64,000 bases of DNA, taken from Bacteroidota bacterium (GTDB lineage: Bacteria > Bacteroidota > Bacteroidia > NS11-12g > UBA9320). The translations under genes were made by a program, and so were the position numbers. The notes below the pieces were generated by a model, which was not told where the DNA came from, made no database searches, and worked only from the letters and a program-made list of their open reading frames with translations. The stretch is taken from the NCBI GenBank assembly GCA_013359235.1, contig JABWCE010000004.1, positions 106,555-170,554 on the forward strand, written 5' to 3'. Below are positions 19,268 through 29,386 of the stretch, one piece after another (positions within the stretch are counted from its first letter, which is position 1; every line of letters starts with the position of its first letter).

Positions 19268-19969
19268 ATGAAAAGTTTAACAATGAGAATTAATGCTAAA
19301 ACTATTGTTTTTGTTGCAATAGCAATATTATACAGTTTTAATTTACGAGCACAATTTGATACAAATCCCGATTCAAGCAATTCAAATGTATTTGGAATTG
19401 ATACTTCTTCTACTCCAATTTCCGAATCAGGTCCACCACAACCTGTAAAAAAGCCTTATATTAGATTTGTTGTACCTTTTGATACAATTACAGAACTTGT
19501 AACTTATTTAGAAGTAGTAACAGATGATGAATCTCCCGGAAATGATTCATTATATGCCCGTGCAAAAAGATGGATAAGATATGAATTTGGCAAAAGCAAA
19601 CAGAAGCAAGTGATAAAAAAAGACTTGAAAAAAGAGTACAAACTTGTGCTTGAGTGCGAATTTCCATTATATATTGAAACAAACAAATATTCAAAAACAC
19701 AAAATGGCAGAGTGGCTTTTGATATGGAAATAAGATTTAAAGAAGACAGGTACCGATATAAAATTAATAATTTGGTGCATATTGTTGATCCTCCTCCAGG
19801 CGAAGAAAAAGAAATTAGAACTTATTTTGAGTTTTATCGTAAGTCAAATATAAACCCTAAAGGAAATGATATGATTTTGATGGCTGCAGATAAAAAAATA
19901 AATAAAATGATTAAAGATTTAAAGAAATTCTGCAAAGGTCCAATATTTGTTGATGAAGACGACTGGTAA
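19268..19969 (+). CDS. DUF4468-domain secreted protein
   Basis: A 233-residue protein with a signal peptide (TIVFVAIAILYSFNLRAQ). After a Pro/Ser-rich linker comes a DUF4468 (TBP-like fold) domain: DSLYARAKRWIRYEFGKSKQ, then YKLVLECEFPLYIE, then RVAFDMEIRFKEDRYRYKI. Bacteroidota encode many such envelope proteins of unknown role. A second in-frame ATG at 19283 could be the true start. A -7-like TATTTTTG lies just upstream. Monocistronic between divergent and convergent neighbours. Confidence 0.75.
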   Translation: MKSLTMRINAKTIVFVAIAILYSFNLRAQFDTNPDSSNSNVFGIDTSSTPISESGPPQPVKKPYIRFVVPFDTITELVTYLEVVTDDESPGNDSLYARAKRWIRYEFGKSKQKQVIKKDLKKEYKLVLECEFPLYIETNKYSKTQNGRVAFDMEIRFKEDRYRYKINNLVHIVDPPPGEEKEIRTYFEFYRKSNINPKGNDMILMAADKKINKMIKDLKKFCKGPIFVDEDDW

Positions 19970-20010
19970 ATTGCTTTCAGATAATTTCTGATTTTTTCTT
20001 TAAAGTATAA

Positions 20011-20853
20011 TTACATTAAAACACACAAAGCATTTTTAATTTCACCTTTTTCAAGCAGCAAAGTTGCTAATTTTTCTTTTTCACTGAAGTTTTCATAAAG
20101 TTTTTTTACATCTTCAATTTCTTCTTTAGCGGGCAATTTGTCAATACTTGCAAGTAATCCAAGTTGATTACCGGTTAAAATTTTGCTGAATTTAATACTA
20201 TCGGGTAATGAATCTACTCCAATACCTATTGATGCAAGAGGCTTTTTTACTTCAAACATAGAATTTGAATTAGTACGACAATACCAGTTGCCACCCATAC
20301 GAGCAATAAAATCAACTTTATTTTGGTCTATTTCATTATTTTCATTCAAAATATTTTCTGAAATATGAATTAATTTAATTTCACAAATAATTAAATTACC
20401 TGCTCCGCCATTAGTACCAAGTTCTATTATTTGTTTTACTTCACATTCAAATTGAACAGGACTTTCTTTAACCCTAAATGGCTTTACTAATTCAGATTTA
20501 ACTGGAGTGAATCCTGATTTTTCAAATTCATCAATATCATCTTCAAATTCGCTGCTGGCAAGATTCATTTGATGCAACATTTCGTAGTTTACAGCATTTA
20601 TTACTACTTCTGATGTTTCTTTAATATTGTTAAATGTATGTTTTTGTTTGGCAGTGCGTCCGCTTCGGGCAGGCGAAAAAACCAAAACAGGCGGATTGGA
20701 ACTAAAAATATTGTAAAAACTGAAAGGTGCCAAATTTCTTTTTCCGTTTGCATTAATAGTACTTGCAAGGGCAATGGGTCTGGGGGCAACAGCACCTTGC
20801 AGATATTGCTGCAATTTAGAAATTGGCAGTTCAGAAGGATTTATTTTGTACAT
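20011..20853 (-). CDS. Flavin reductase family protein (flavoredoxin-like)
   Basis: A 280-residue protein with the split-barrel FMN-binding domain in its first two thirds: VAPRPIALASTINANGKRNL, APFSFYNIFSSNPPVLVFSP and FEVKKPLASIG. Such proteins bind FMN and shuttle electrons or reduce flavins. The last 60 residues are helical, as in the longer Bacteroidota members. Starts 3 bases after the E2 stop on the same strand, so it is likely in one transcript with E2. Confidence 0.88.
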   Translation of the reverse strand: MYKINPSELPISKLQQYLQGAVAPRPIALASTINANGKRNLAPFSFYNIFSSNPPVLVFSPARSGRTAKQKHTFNNIKETSEVVINAVNYEMLHQMNLASSEFEDDIDEFEKSGFTPVKSELVKPFRVKESPVQFECEVKQIIELGTNGGAGNLIICEIKLIHISENILNENNEIDQNKVDFIARMGGNWYCRTNSNSMFEVKKPLASIGIGVDSLPDSIKFSKILTGNQLGLLASIDKLPAKEEIEDVKKLYENFSEKEKLATLLLEKGEIKNALCVLM

Positions 20854-20856
20854 TAT

Positions 20857-22080
20857 TTAAGCAATTAATATTACAGGTTCTTCCAAAATTTCTTTTAAAG
20901 TGTTTAAAAATTTAGCTCCTGATACTCCATCTACAACACGATGGTCACAACTAAGGGTAACTTTCATGGTTTTAACAGGTTTTATTTCACCGTTTATTAT
21001 ACCTACAGTATCTTTTATAGCTCCAACAGCAAGAATACAAGAATCGGGTGGGTTTATAATTGCTGTGAATTCTTCAATTCCAAACATACCCAAGCTGCTA
21101 ATTGTAAAAGTATTACCTTGCCAATCGGCAGGTTGTAATTTTTTGTTTTTGGCTTTTAAACTGAGATCTTTTATTTCAATACTCAAATCGCTAATTGATT
21201 TATGATTTGCAAATCGCACAACGGGCACAAGCAAACCCTCGTCAACCGAAACAGCTATGCCGAGATGAATATGATTATTGTATCGTATTTTATTGCCAAG
21301 CCACGACGAGTTTATTGTGGGATGCTTTTGCAATGCAATAGCACAAGCTTTTACTACAAAATCATTGAATGAAATTTTTGTTTCAGCAAATTTGTTTATT
21401 TTATCACGTGCATCATATACTTTATCCATATTAATCTCCATTGTTAGATAAAAATGTGGTGAAGAAAATTTGCTTTCAGCAAGACGTGCAGCAATAGTTT
21501 TTCGCATTTGCGAAACCGGAACATCCTTAAAACTTTCATTCCATTTATTTTCCGAAGGTTTTGAAATTGTTTTTGGTGAATTAGAATTTATCAATTCAAG
21601 GTCTCGTTTTATAATTCTTCCATTATCGCCGCTACCTTCAATTTTTGAAATTTCAATTCCACGTTCTACAGCTATTTTGCGAGCTAAAGGGCTAATTTTT
21701 AGCCTTTGTTTTTCATCATTTTCTAAAAAAAAATCTTTTTGTTCTGGCTCGGTTGATTTTATTTTTACAGTACTTGCATTTTCTTTTGTGTTCAGCAATG
21801 CCAAATTACTTTTTTCAGAAAATATATTAGAAATATCTTCGCCGGGGTTGCCTACCACAGCTATTGGTTCGTTAACTGGAATTGTTACACCTTCTTCGGC
21901 TTTTAGAAGCAAAACAGTACCCTTAGCAAAGTTTTCGAGTTCCATCGTTGCTTTATCCGTTTCTACTTCGGCTAATATATCGCCTGGTTTTACTGTATCA
22001 CCCGTTTTTACAATCCATTTCACAATAACACCCTCTTCCATTGTATCGCTCATTTTGGGCAATTTTATTACTTCTGCCAT
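20857..22080 (-). CDS. 2-oxoacid (probably pyruvate) dehydrogenase E2, dihydrolipoyl acyltransferase
   Basis: A 407-residue E2. An N-terminal lipoyl domain carries the lipoylated Lys in EVETDKATMELEN (K43). A peripheral subunit-binding domain follows at about 130-165 (ISPLARKIAVERGIEISKI). The catalytic domain ends with the CDHRVVDGVSG motif (His380, the active base). A single lipoyl domain and Pro/Ser-rich linkers are typical for this phylum. Acyl specificity is inferred as pyruvate from overall resemblance. The E1 gene lies 3.7 kb away on the same strand beyond secDF; no E3 is in the window. Confidence 0.93.
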   Translation of the reverse strand: MAEVIKLPKMSDTMEEGVIVKWIVKTGDTVKPGDILAEVETDKATMELENFAKGTVLLLKAEEGVTIPVNEPIAVVGNPGEDISNIFSEKSNLALLNTKENASTVKIKSTEPEQKDFFLENDEKQRLKISPLARKIAVERGIEISKIEGSGDNGRIIKRDLELINSNSPKTISKPSENKWNESFKDVPVSQMRKTIAARLAESKFSSPHFYLTMEINMDKVYDARDKINKFAETKISFNDFVVKACAIALQKHPTINSSWLGNKIRYNNHIHLGIAVSVDEGLLVPVVRFANHKSISDLSIEIKDLSLKAKNKKLQPADWQGNTFTISSLGMFGIEEFTAIINPPDSCILAVGAIKDTVGIINGEIKPVKTMKVTLSCDHRVVDGVSGAKFLNTLKEILEEPVILIA

Positions 22081-22190
22081 ATTTTAAATAAGTTGCAAAA
22101 TTATTAAATATAAACCTCATTAATTATAAATTTGTTTGGCAATTTGATTGGTTTGTTTACTTTGAATACAAATCGTGTATATTATTTTCA

Positions 22191-22586
22191 ATGTATCGAG
22201 GTTTATTGCTTTTATTATTCATATTGTTTTCAATAGAAGGGTTTAGCCAACATTATGAAGTGAAAATTGATAGTGGAAAATACATTGATTACACAATTAT
22301 TGAAGATTTATTAACTTTAAATGAATTTGCAGATAAAATTGGTTTTAAATATTCAGAAAAAATAAATTTTGATGAAGAGTTTTTAATATATAACAGTATT
22401 TGGACAGATTGCAATGGTAGTTATAAAATTACAACAGAATATGATTCGCTAACCAATATTTTAACATTAAAAATATATAAAAAATATGGAGGAAGCAGGG
22501 GAATGTGCCCACAAGACTGCTATACCAAAATAAAAAAACACAATCCTGGTATGAAAATTATTTTTAAAGAAATCAAATTGAAGTAA
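22191..22586 (+). CDS. Small secreted hypothetical protein
   Basis: A 131-residue ORF with a clear signal peptide (GLLLLLFILFSIEGFSQ). The mature part contains one Cys in WTDCNGSY and two in GMCPQDC, which could form disulfides, and a beta-rich middle. No family recognised. It is divergent from E2 with a 110-base gap and lies 114 bases upstream of secDF, which has its own promoter. Confidence 0.6.
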   Translation: MYRGLLLLLFILFSIEGFSQHYEVKIDSGKYIDYTIIEDLLTLNEFADKIGFKYSEKINFDEEFLIYNSIWTDCNGSYKITTEYDSLTNILTLKIYKKYGGSRGMCPQDCYTKIKKHNPGMKIIFKEIKLK

Positions 22587-22632
22587 TAGAAAAATCCTGA
22601 TATTTTTTTAAAAAATCATCTGAAAACATTCC

Positions 22633-22663
22633 TTGAATATAAAATTTAAAATATCTACTTTTG
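22633..22663 (+). promoter_or_regulatory. Bacteroidota-type promoter for secDF
   Basis: TTG at 22633-22635, a 20-base spacer and TACTTTTG at 22656-22663, close to the phylum's -33/-7 consensus, 37 bases before the secDF ATG. Confidence 0.45.
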
Positions 22664-22700
22664 CCCTCTTTTAAAAAAAGAAGAAAAATTTAGATTTAAT

Positions 22701-25676
22701 ATGAAAAATAAAGGATTTATACAGGTTTTTACTATATTACTTGCTTTGGCGTGTATTTACCAACTATCGTTTACATGGAAAACAAAGAGTGTAGAAAAAA
22801 AAGCTGAAGAATGGGCAAAAAAAACAGGTAAAACCGCAGCCTACTACTTGGATTCTATGGGTCCACAAACGGTTTACAACATGTTGGGTATTATTAAATA
22901 TACCTATATGGAATGTAAAGAAAAGGAAATAGGATTAGGACTTGACCTCAAAGGCGGTATGAACGTAACCATGGAAGTATCTGTTGCAGATATTGTAAAA
23001 GGTTTGTCAAACAACAGCAAAAATCAGAAATTTCTTGATGCTCTTGAAAATGCAAATAAAAAATTTACAGGACAAACTAATTTTATTGATCTATTTAAAG
23101 CAGAATGGGAAAAACTTGCACCAAACGAAAAATTAGCTCCAATATTTACAAACAAAGACTTAAAAGATGAATTACCCTACGATGCATCTAACCAAAAAGT
23201 GTATGACTGGCTTAGTAAGCAAGCCAAACAATCGGTATCAAGGGCATATCAGATTATAAACCAAAGGATAGACCAGTTTGGTGTTGTTCAGCCCAATGTT
23301 CAGGAACTTGGAAATGGTAGAATTCTTGTTGAATTGCCGGGTGTTGACGACCCAAAGCGTGTTAGAAACATACTACAAAGTTCGGCTAAACTTGAATTTT
23401 GGAACACTTACCACAATTACGAATCATGGAAGTTTTTAGAGTCAGCAAACGAAATAGTAAAAAACAAACTTGCTGCCGAAGAAATGTTAAATAATGGTGA
23501 TAAAAAAGATACTTCAAAAGCAATAACACTTACGGGAGTAAGCAAAGACAGTTCAAAAACAGACACTTCAAAAAAACAAGGCACATTAACTCAAACAGGT
23601 TCAAAAACTGATACTTCTAAAAACAAAAGTCCTGAACAGTTAAAAAAAGAAAATCCAATTTTATCACTTATTATTCCAAACACAATGGAAGACCCACAGT
23701 CAAAACAACAAAGATGGGCTGATGGTGCAGGTATAGGATATGTGCCAACAAAGGAAATGGCTAAATTAGATGAGTATTTCAATTTACCTGAGGTTAAGGC
23801 TGTTTTACCTCCAAATTTTATGTTGAGATGGAGTTTTAAATCAACTGACAAAAACCGTGCTTTTTATATGTTATATGGTATAAAAGCCGGTAGAGACGGA
23901 CTACCTGCATTACCGGGTGATGTTGTAACAAGTGCAAGAAAAACTGTAAATCCAGGTGGTGAAATTGCTGTTTCGATGACTATGAGCCCCGAAGGTGCAA
24001 ACGATTGGAGAAGAATTACCGCTCAAGCTGCACCAACAGTAGATGCTGTTGCAATTATGCTTGATGATAAGATTTATTCAGCTCCTACTGTGAGGTCAGA
24101 AATTGCAAATGGTATGTCAGAAATTTCGGGTGGTTTTGACGACCGTGAAGCTGATGACCTTGCAAACATACTTAAAGCAGGAAAATTACCTGCCCCTACC
24201 CGTATAGTTGAAGAAAGTATTGTTGGTCCTACACTTGGTGAATCTGCTCGCAAAGCCGGTATTTTCTCATTGTTTTTAGGATTTGTAGCTGTTGTTGTAT
24301 TTGTTTTTGCATACTACGGACGTGGTGCTTGGTATGGTGTAATTGCTCTTTTGATTAATTTATTTTTCCTTATTGCAATTATGGCCGGGTTTAACGCTGC
24401 TTTAACTTTGCCAGGTTTGGCAGGTTTAGTTTTAACAATGGGTATGGCTTTGGATTGTAATGTGTTGATTAATGAACGTATAAAAGAAGAACTATCATTA
24501 GGTAAAAGTTATGCAAACGCTGTGACTATTGGATATAAACACGCTTTTTCGGCAATCTTAGACTCTCACGTTACACAACTTATTGCAGCTATTATAATGG
24601 CGTATTATGGCTCAGGTCCTGTAAAAGGTTTTGCTGTGGTACTTATAATTGGTATTTTCACTTCGCTTTACACAGGTGTATTGCTTTCGCGATTAATTAA
24701 TGAATGGGATATGAAACGCGGTCATGTTTGTACATTTACAACAAATCTATTTAAAGGTTTTCAAAATCATAAAATTTATAACTTTATGTCAAAACGCAAA
24801 TTGTTTTATATTAGCTCGGGTTTGTTTATTCTTTTGGGAATTGGAAGTATGTTTTACAAAGGTTTTAGCACAGGGGTTGATTTTAAAGGAGGTTGGACAT
24901 TTACAGTTCAGTTTAAAGACAATAAAGTTACAGGTGATGAAATTAAAATAGCTTTGGGTAAAGTAATAAAAGAAAACGTAGAGGTAAAAACCTATGGAAC
25001 TAATAACAGATTTAGAATAACTACTGCTTATAAAATTGATGACCAAAGCCACGATATTTCTGAAAAAGTGGAAGCAACGGTTTTAGAAGGTTTAAAAGAA
25101 TTTAATATTAAAAAATCTGATATTTTGTCAACGAGCAAAATTGGTCCTACAATAGCTGCTGATGTAAGAAAAGGGTCGTTTATGGCTGTAATACTTGCTG
25201 TAATTGGTATTTTTCTTTACATAGTTATAAGATTTAAAAAACTTGAATTTGGTATGGGTGGTGCAATTTCATTATTGCATGACGTTTTGATTATACTTGC
25301 AATTTTCTCGTTATTATGGGGAATTATGCCATTTCCAATGGATGTAGATCAAGCATTTATCGGGGCATTGCTCACAGTTTTGGGTTATTCTATAAACGAC
25401 ACTGTGGTAGTGTTTGACCGTATCAGAGAATTTTTAGGTTTTAACAAATACGATGAGCAGGAAGAAGTAATCAATGGTGCGGTTAACCAAACTCTAAGCC
25501 GAACTATAGTAACTGCACTTTGTACTATTATTACATTGTTAATGCTTTTCTTATTTGGTGGCGAAGGCTTGAAAGGGTTTACATTTGCTCTTTTGATAGG
25601 AATTATTGTGGGTACATACTCTTCAATCTTTATTGCTTCAGCTATTGCAGTAGATTTTGGAAAAAAGAAAAAATAA
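22701..25676 (+). CDS. secDF: Fused protein translocase subunit SecDF
   Basis: A 991-residue fusion of SecD and SecF, the usual arrangement in Bacteroidota. SecD's GLDLKGGMNVTME motif is near residue 80 and the six-helix block follows GPTLGESARKAGIFS. SecF begins after MSKRKLFYISSG with GVDFKGGWTFTVQF and ends with LGYSINDTVVVFDRIRE. The complex uses the proton gradient to help pull proteins out of SecYEG. A low-complexity insert at about 260-320, rich in DTSK and TDTSK units, sits in the SecD periplasmic region. Own promoter; ends at a strong bidirectional terminator. Confidence 0.97.
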   Translation: MKNKGFIQVFTILLALACIYQLSFTWKTKSVEKKAEEWAKKTGKTAAYYLDSMGPQTVYNMLGIIKYTYMECKEKEIGLGLDLKGGMNVTMEVSVADIVKGLSNNSKNQKFLDALENANKKFTGQTNFIDLFKAEWEKLAPNEKLAPIFTNKDLKDELPYDASNQKVYDWLSKQAKQSVSRAYQIINQRIDQFGVVQPNVQELGNGRILVELPGVDDPKRVRNILQSSAKLEFWNTYHNYESWKFLESANEIVKNKLAAEEMLNNGDKKDTSKAITLTGVSKDSSKTDTSKKQGTLTQTGSKTDTSKNKSPEQLKKENPILSLIIPNTMEDPQSKQQRWADGAGIGYVPTKEMAKLDEYFNLPEVKAVLPPNFMLRWSFKSTDKNRAFYMLYGIKAGRDGLPALPGDVVTSARKTVNPGGEIAVSMTMSPEGANDWRRITAQAAPTVDAVAIMLDDKIYSAPTVRSEIANGMSEISGGFDDREADDLANILKAGKLPAPTRIVEESIVGPTLGESARKAGIFSLFLGFVAVVVFVFAYYGRGAWYGVIALLINLFFLIAIMAGFNAALTLPGLAGLVLTMGMALDCNVLINERIKEELSLGKSYANAVTIGYKHAFSAILDSHVTQLIAAIIMAYYGSGPVKGFAVVLIIGIFTSLYTGVLLSRLINEWDMKRGHVCTFTTNLFKGFQNHKIYNFMSKRKLFYISSGLFILLGIGSMFYKGFSTGVDFKGGWTFTVQFKDNKVTGDEIKIALGKVIKENVEVKTYGTNNRFRITTAYKIDDQSHDISEKVEATVLEGLKEFNIKKSDILSTSKIGPTIAADVRKGSFMAVILAVIGIFLYIVIRFKKLEFGMGGAISLLHDVLIILAIFSLLWGIMPFPMDVDQAFIGALLTVLGYSINDTVVVFDRIREFLGFNKYDEQEEVINGAVNQTLSRTIVTALCTIITLLMLFLFGGEGLKGFTFALLIGIIVGTYSSIFIASAIAVDFGKKKK

Positions 25677-25700
25677 AAACTATAATATTTTAAATATCAA

Positions 25701-25739
25701 AACAGCCCGAAATTTAGATATTATCGGGCTGCTTTGTTT
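25701..25739. terminator. Bidirectional intrinsic terminator between secDF and E1
   Basis: A perfect 8-bp stem, CAGCCCGA at 25703-25710 with TCGGGCTG at 25724-25731, flanked by an A-run on one side and CTTTGTTTT on the other. It lies between two convergent genes and could end transcription from both. Confidence 0.75.
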
Positions 25740-25778
25740 TATATTGATTTATAAATAGTTTGCTTTTTTAATTTGGTT

Positions 25779-28193
25779 TTAGAACAATGATGGATATACT
25801 GAAGGATTGTAATTGTGCATTAAATCGTAAATTTTTTCAAAAACTGTTTCAACATTGGGTTTTGAAAAATAATCACCGTCAGAACCATAAGCCGGACGAT
25901 GTTCTTGTGCGGAGATTGTTAAAGGTTCGGCATCAAGATAGTTAAAACCATGTTGTTTTTCTAAGATTTGTTGTAATATAAAAGCAGAGGCTCCTCCGGG
26001 AACATCTTCGTCAAGTATTGCTAATTTATTGGTTTTTTTAACCGATTCAACAATTGTATTGTTAATATCAAAAGGCAATAAACTTTGAATATCTATCAGT
26101 TCAACCGAAATGCCCGATTTTTCTAATTTTTTACATGCCTCAGAAGCAATTCTGCAACAACTGCCATAAGTAACAAGCGTAATATCGTTTCCGTTAATTA
26201 ATATTTCGGGAGTGCCTGGCTTTAATGTAAATTCACCAAAATTATCTGGTAGTTTTTCTTTTATTCTGTAACCATTTAATGGCTCAATTAGCAATGCAGG
26301 TTCATCGCATTTTAACAAGGCGTTGTAAAACCCAACAGCCTGAGTCATATTGCGTGGAACCAAAACGTGTACCCCTCTGATAGCATTAAGAATCATGCCC
26401 ATTGGCGAACCGCTGTGCCATATACCTTCAAGTCTGTGACCCCTTGTTCTAATTATTACAGGAGCTTTTTGACCTGCTGCTGTTCTATAATGTAAAGTTG
26501 CCAAATCATCGCTTACAATTTGTATGGCATATAAAAAATAATCGAGATATTGAATTTCTGCAATAGGGCGTAAACCACGCAAAGCCAATCCTATTGCTTG
26601 TCCTACAATACTAAGTTCACGTATTGCTGTGTCTGATATTCTGTTTTCGCCATATTTTACTTGTAATCCGGCAAAACCTTGATTAACATCTCCAATATTA
26701 CCTACGTCTTCACCAAAAGCTATTATACGATTATCGCGTTCAAATGCTTTATCAAAAAAAGTTTGTAAAATTTTATACCCATCCATAGTTTTTGAATTTT
26801 CGCTATATATGGGTTTTATTTCATCTACTTTTAATAGCGAATTGTGGCTAGAACTGTATAAATTTGAATTGTATTTTGAAAAATTTGCTTTTTCAAAGTT
26901 TTTATAAAGATTCAAAAGCTCATTTCGTTTCTCGTTTTTTTCAGTTATTGTAATTTGCAGTGTTTCAAAAATTGCACTATAAATATCTCTTCTTTCAGGA
27001 ATATCAATACTTGAAAGTTTGTTTGCAATATTGGTGATTTCCGTATTTTTAGTTGATTCTGTTGCTATTTTATTTAAAACAGCAATTGTTTCATCTCTTT
27101 CATTTTTTATAGGTTGAAGATATTCTGTCCAAGCTGTAGCTTGTATATTTTTTACAACTTCTATTGCACTTTTTTCGATATCATCAATTTCATTTGCATC
27201 TGCTAAACCTGTTTTTTCTATCCAATTTCGCATTTGCAAAATGCAATCAAATTCTTTTTCCCAATCAAGCCTCTCTTTTGATTTGTAACGCTCGTGAGAA
27301 CCGGAGGTTGAGTGTCCCTGCGGTTGTGTGAGTTCAACAACATGTACAATACAAGGAATGTGGTCTTTTCTACATTCTTCAACAGCTTGTTTGTAGGTTT
27401 TGATAAGTGATGGATAATCCCACCCTTTCACTCTGTATAGATGATACCCTTTCCCATTTTCATCTGTTTTAAAACCTTCTAAAATTGCACTCAGGTTTTC
27501 TTTGGTTGTTTGATATTTTGCAGGTACAGAAATTCCGTATTGGTCGTCCCAAATGCTTATAAGCAAAGGAACCTGAAGTACCCCTCCTGCATTTATCACT
27601 TCCCAAAACATTCCTTCAGAAGTGCTTGCATCGCCTATTGTACCGAATGCTATTTCGTTTCCACTAATAGAAAAATCTTTTAAATTATGAAGTTTTTCAT
27701 TTTGTCGGTAAAGCTTTGATGCATAAGCAAGCCCTAATAATCGTGGCATTTGCGAAGCAGTAGGAGAAATATCTGATGTGGAATTGAAATTTTCGGTTTG
27801 TGTAAGCCAATTGCCGTTTTCATCGAGCAAACGTGTTGCAAAATGACTGTTCATACTCCTTCCGCCCGAAGATGGATCGGCATTGGGTTCGGTATTGGCA
27901 TAAAGTTGGGCAAAAAACTCTTTAATGGTTCTCATGCCTGTGGCAAACATAAAAGTTTGGTCGCGGTAGTAGCCCGAGCGAAAATCTCCCTTTTCAAAAA
28001 ACTTTGCCAATACTATTTGTGGAATTTCTTTTCCATCGCCAAAAATTCCGAATTTTGCTTTTCCGGTCAAAACTTCTTTTCTTCCCAAAAGGCTTGCCTG
28101 GCGACTTTCATAAGCTAAACGGTAATCGCTTAAAACTTGCTGCTTAAACTTGTCTTTAGATATTGATTCGTTGATGGCACCTGAATTAATCAT
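25779..28193 (-). CDS. Fused alpha/beta E1 of a 2-oxoacid dehydrogenase complex
   Basis: An 804-residue thiamine-diphosphate enzyme with the alpha and beta E1 chains in one polypeptide. The alpha part holds the TPP/Mg segment IGDASTSEGMFWEVINAGG (about 190) and the phosphorylation-loop-like TSGSHERYKS. The beta part starts near residue 480: IAFGEDVGNIGDVNQGF, then ISDTAIRELSIVGQAIG and AEIQYLDYF. It decarboxylates a 2-oxoacid and passes the acyl group to E2 lipoyl. Substrate may be pyruvate or branched-chain oxoacids; sequence reading alone does not decide. Fused E1 proteins are common in Bacteroidota. E2 is on the same strand beyond secDF. Confidence 0.9.
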   Translation of the reverse strand: MINSGAINESISKDKFKQQVLSDYRLAYESRQASLLGRKEVLTGKAKFGIFGDGKEIPQIVLAKFFEKGDFRSGYYRDQTFMFATGMRTIKEFFAQLYANTEPNADPSSGGRSMNSHFATRLLDENGNWLTQTENFNSTSDISPTASQMPRLLGLAYASKLYRQNEKLHNLKDFSISGNEIAFGTIGDASTSEGMFWEVINAGGVLQVPLLISIWDDQYGISVPAKYQTTKENLSAILEGFKTDENGKGYHLYRVKGWDYPSLIKTYKQAVEECRKDHIPCIVHVVELTQPQGHSTSGSHERYKSKERLDWEKEFDCILQMRNWIEKTGLADANEIDDIEKSAIEVVKNIQATAWTEYLQPIKNERDETIAVLNKIATESTKNTEITNIANKLSSIDIPERRDIYSAIFETLQITITEKNEKRNELLNLYKNFEKANFSKYNSNLYSSSHNSLLKVDEIKPIYSENSKTMDGYKILQTFFDKAFERDNRIIAFGEDVGNIGDVNQGFAGLQVKYGENRISDTAIRELSIVGQAIGLALRGLRPIAEIQYLDYFLYAIQIVSDDLATLHYRTAAGQKAPVIIRTRGHRLEGIWHSGSPMGMILNAIRGVHVLVPRNMTQAVGFYNALLKCDEPALLIEPLNGYRIKEKLPDNFGEFTLKPGTPEILINGNDITLVTYGSCCRIASEACKKLEKSGISVELIDIQSLLPFDINNTIVESVKKTNKLAILDEDVPGGASAFILQQILEKQHGFNYLDAEPLTISAQEHRPAYGSDGDYFSKPNVETVFEKIYDLMHNYNPSVYPSLF

Positions 28194-28380
28194 TTTGCAG
28201 CAAAAATAATTTATTTGAAATTATTAAAATAAGTAAAATATATTACAAACTGTATTTCATTATTTTGAAACGAAATAAATTTCTTTTTGTTTTTGTAAAT
28301 AATACATCATGGGTAAAATTTTAAAAACATTTAATATTTTACTAAATATTACCTTTGAAACTGTTTTTTAAAAAAATAAT

Positions 28381-29364
28381 TTGGTAAAAATAGGCGAAAT
28401 ACAAGTTGGCGAATTCCCGTTATTGCTAGCCCCGATGGAAGATGTTAGCGGTCCGCCATTTAGGGCTGTTTGCAAAGCAAACGGAGCAGATTTGGTTTTC
28501 AGCGAATTTATTTCGTCAGAGGGGTTGATAAGAAATGCTGTAAAAAGTGTAAAAAAACTCGATATTTTTGAAAATGAACGCCCTGTTGGAATTCAACTTT
28601 TTGGCAGTAATGTTCAATCTATGAAAGAAGCTGCTATTGTTGCAACCACAGCAAACCCCGATTTGATTGATATAAATTATGGCTGCCCTGTAAAAGCAGT
28701 GGCATGTAAAGGAGCAGGAGCTGCATTGCTCAAAGATGTTCCAAAAATGGTAGAAATGACAAAAGCAGTGGTTGACAGTACACATTTACCTGTAACTGTT
28801 AAAACTAGGTTAGGCTGGGATGAAACAAGCAAAAACATTGAGGAAGTTGCCGAACGCTTACAAGATATTGGTATAAAGGCATTATGTATTCATGGAAGAA
28901 CAAGAGTTCAATTGTATAAAGGCAGTGCAGATTGGTCGCTTATTGCAAAGGTGAAAAACAACCAAAGAATAAAAATTCCTATTTTTGGTAATGGTGATAT
29001 AGATACTCCCGAAAAAGCCCTTGAATATAAAAATAGGTATAATGTTGATGGAATAATGATTGGAAGGGCTGCAATTGGCAATCCATGGATATTTAACGAA
29101 ATTAAATATTTTATTAAATATGGCAAAAAACTTCCTTATCCTGATATTAGTGAAAGAGTAAAAGCCTGCAAAACACATCTGCTACAAAACATCTTATGGA
29201 AAAATAATGTTGTTGGAATATTGGAAATGCGAAAACATTATTCAAATTATTTTAAAGGCTTACCTCATTTCAAAGAAATAAAAAACAAACTCGTTACCGC
29301 AGTAGAATTAGAGGTTATACTCGATTTGCTCGATAAAATTGAAACAGAGATATTCATAAATTGA
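28381..29364 (+). CDS. dusB: tRNA-dihydrouridine synthase (DusB type)
   Basis: A 327-residue FMN-dependent TIM-barrel enzyme that reduces uridines in tRNA. Signatures: APMEDVSGPPFRAVCK at the start, the catalytic Cys region DINYGCPVKAVACKGAG (C102, C109), VKTRLGWDE, and CIHGRTRVQLYKG. The C-terminal helical tRNA-binding domain is present. The start is TTG at 28381, with no ATG before the FMN motif. A -7-like TACCTTTG occurs upstream. Its stop is 22 bases before metH, suggesting one transcript. Confidence 0.93.
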   Translation: MVKIGEIQVGEFPLLLAPMEDVSGPPFRAVCKANGADLVFSEFISSEGLIRNAVKSVKKLDIFENERPVGIQLFGSNVQSMKEAAIVATTANPDLIDINYGCPVKAVACKGAGAALLKDVPKMVEMTKAVVDSTHLPVTVKTRLGWDETSKNIEEVAERLQDIGIKALCIHGRTRVQLYKGSADWSLIAKVKNNQRIKIPIFGNGDIDTPEKALEYKNRYNVDGIMIGRAAIGNPWIFNEIKYFIKYGKKLPYPDISERVKACKTHLLQNILWKNNVVGILEMRKHYSNYFKGLPHFKEIKNKLVTAVELEVILDLLDKIETEIFIN

Positions 29365-29386
29365 AAAATTATAAATAAGAAAAAAA

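Noticed and set aside
21470-22087. 205-residue plus-strand ORF
   Set aside because: It lies fully antisense to the E2 gene, which has clear lipoyl and catalytic motifs; the ORF's protein is Ser/Phe/Ile-rich with no domain.
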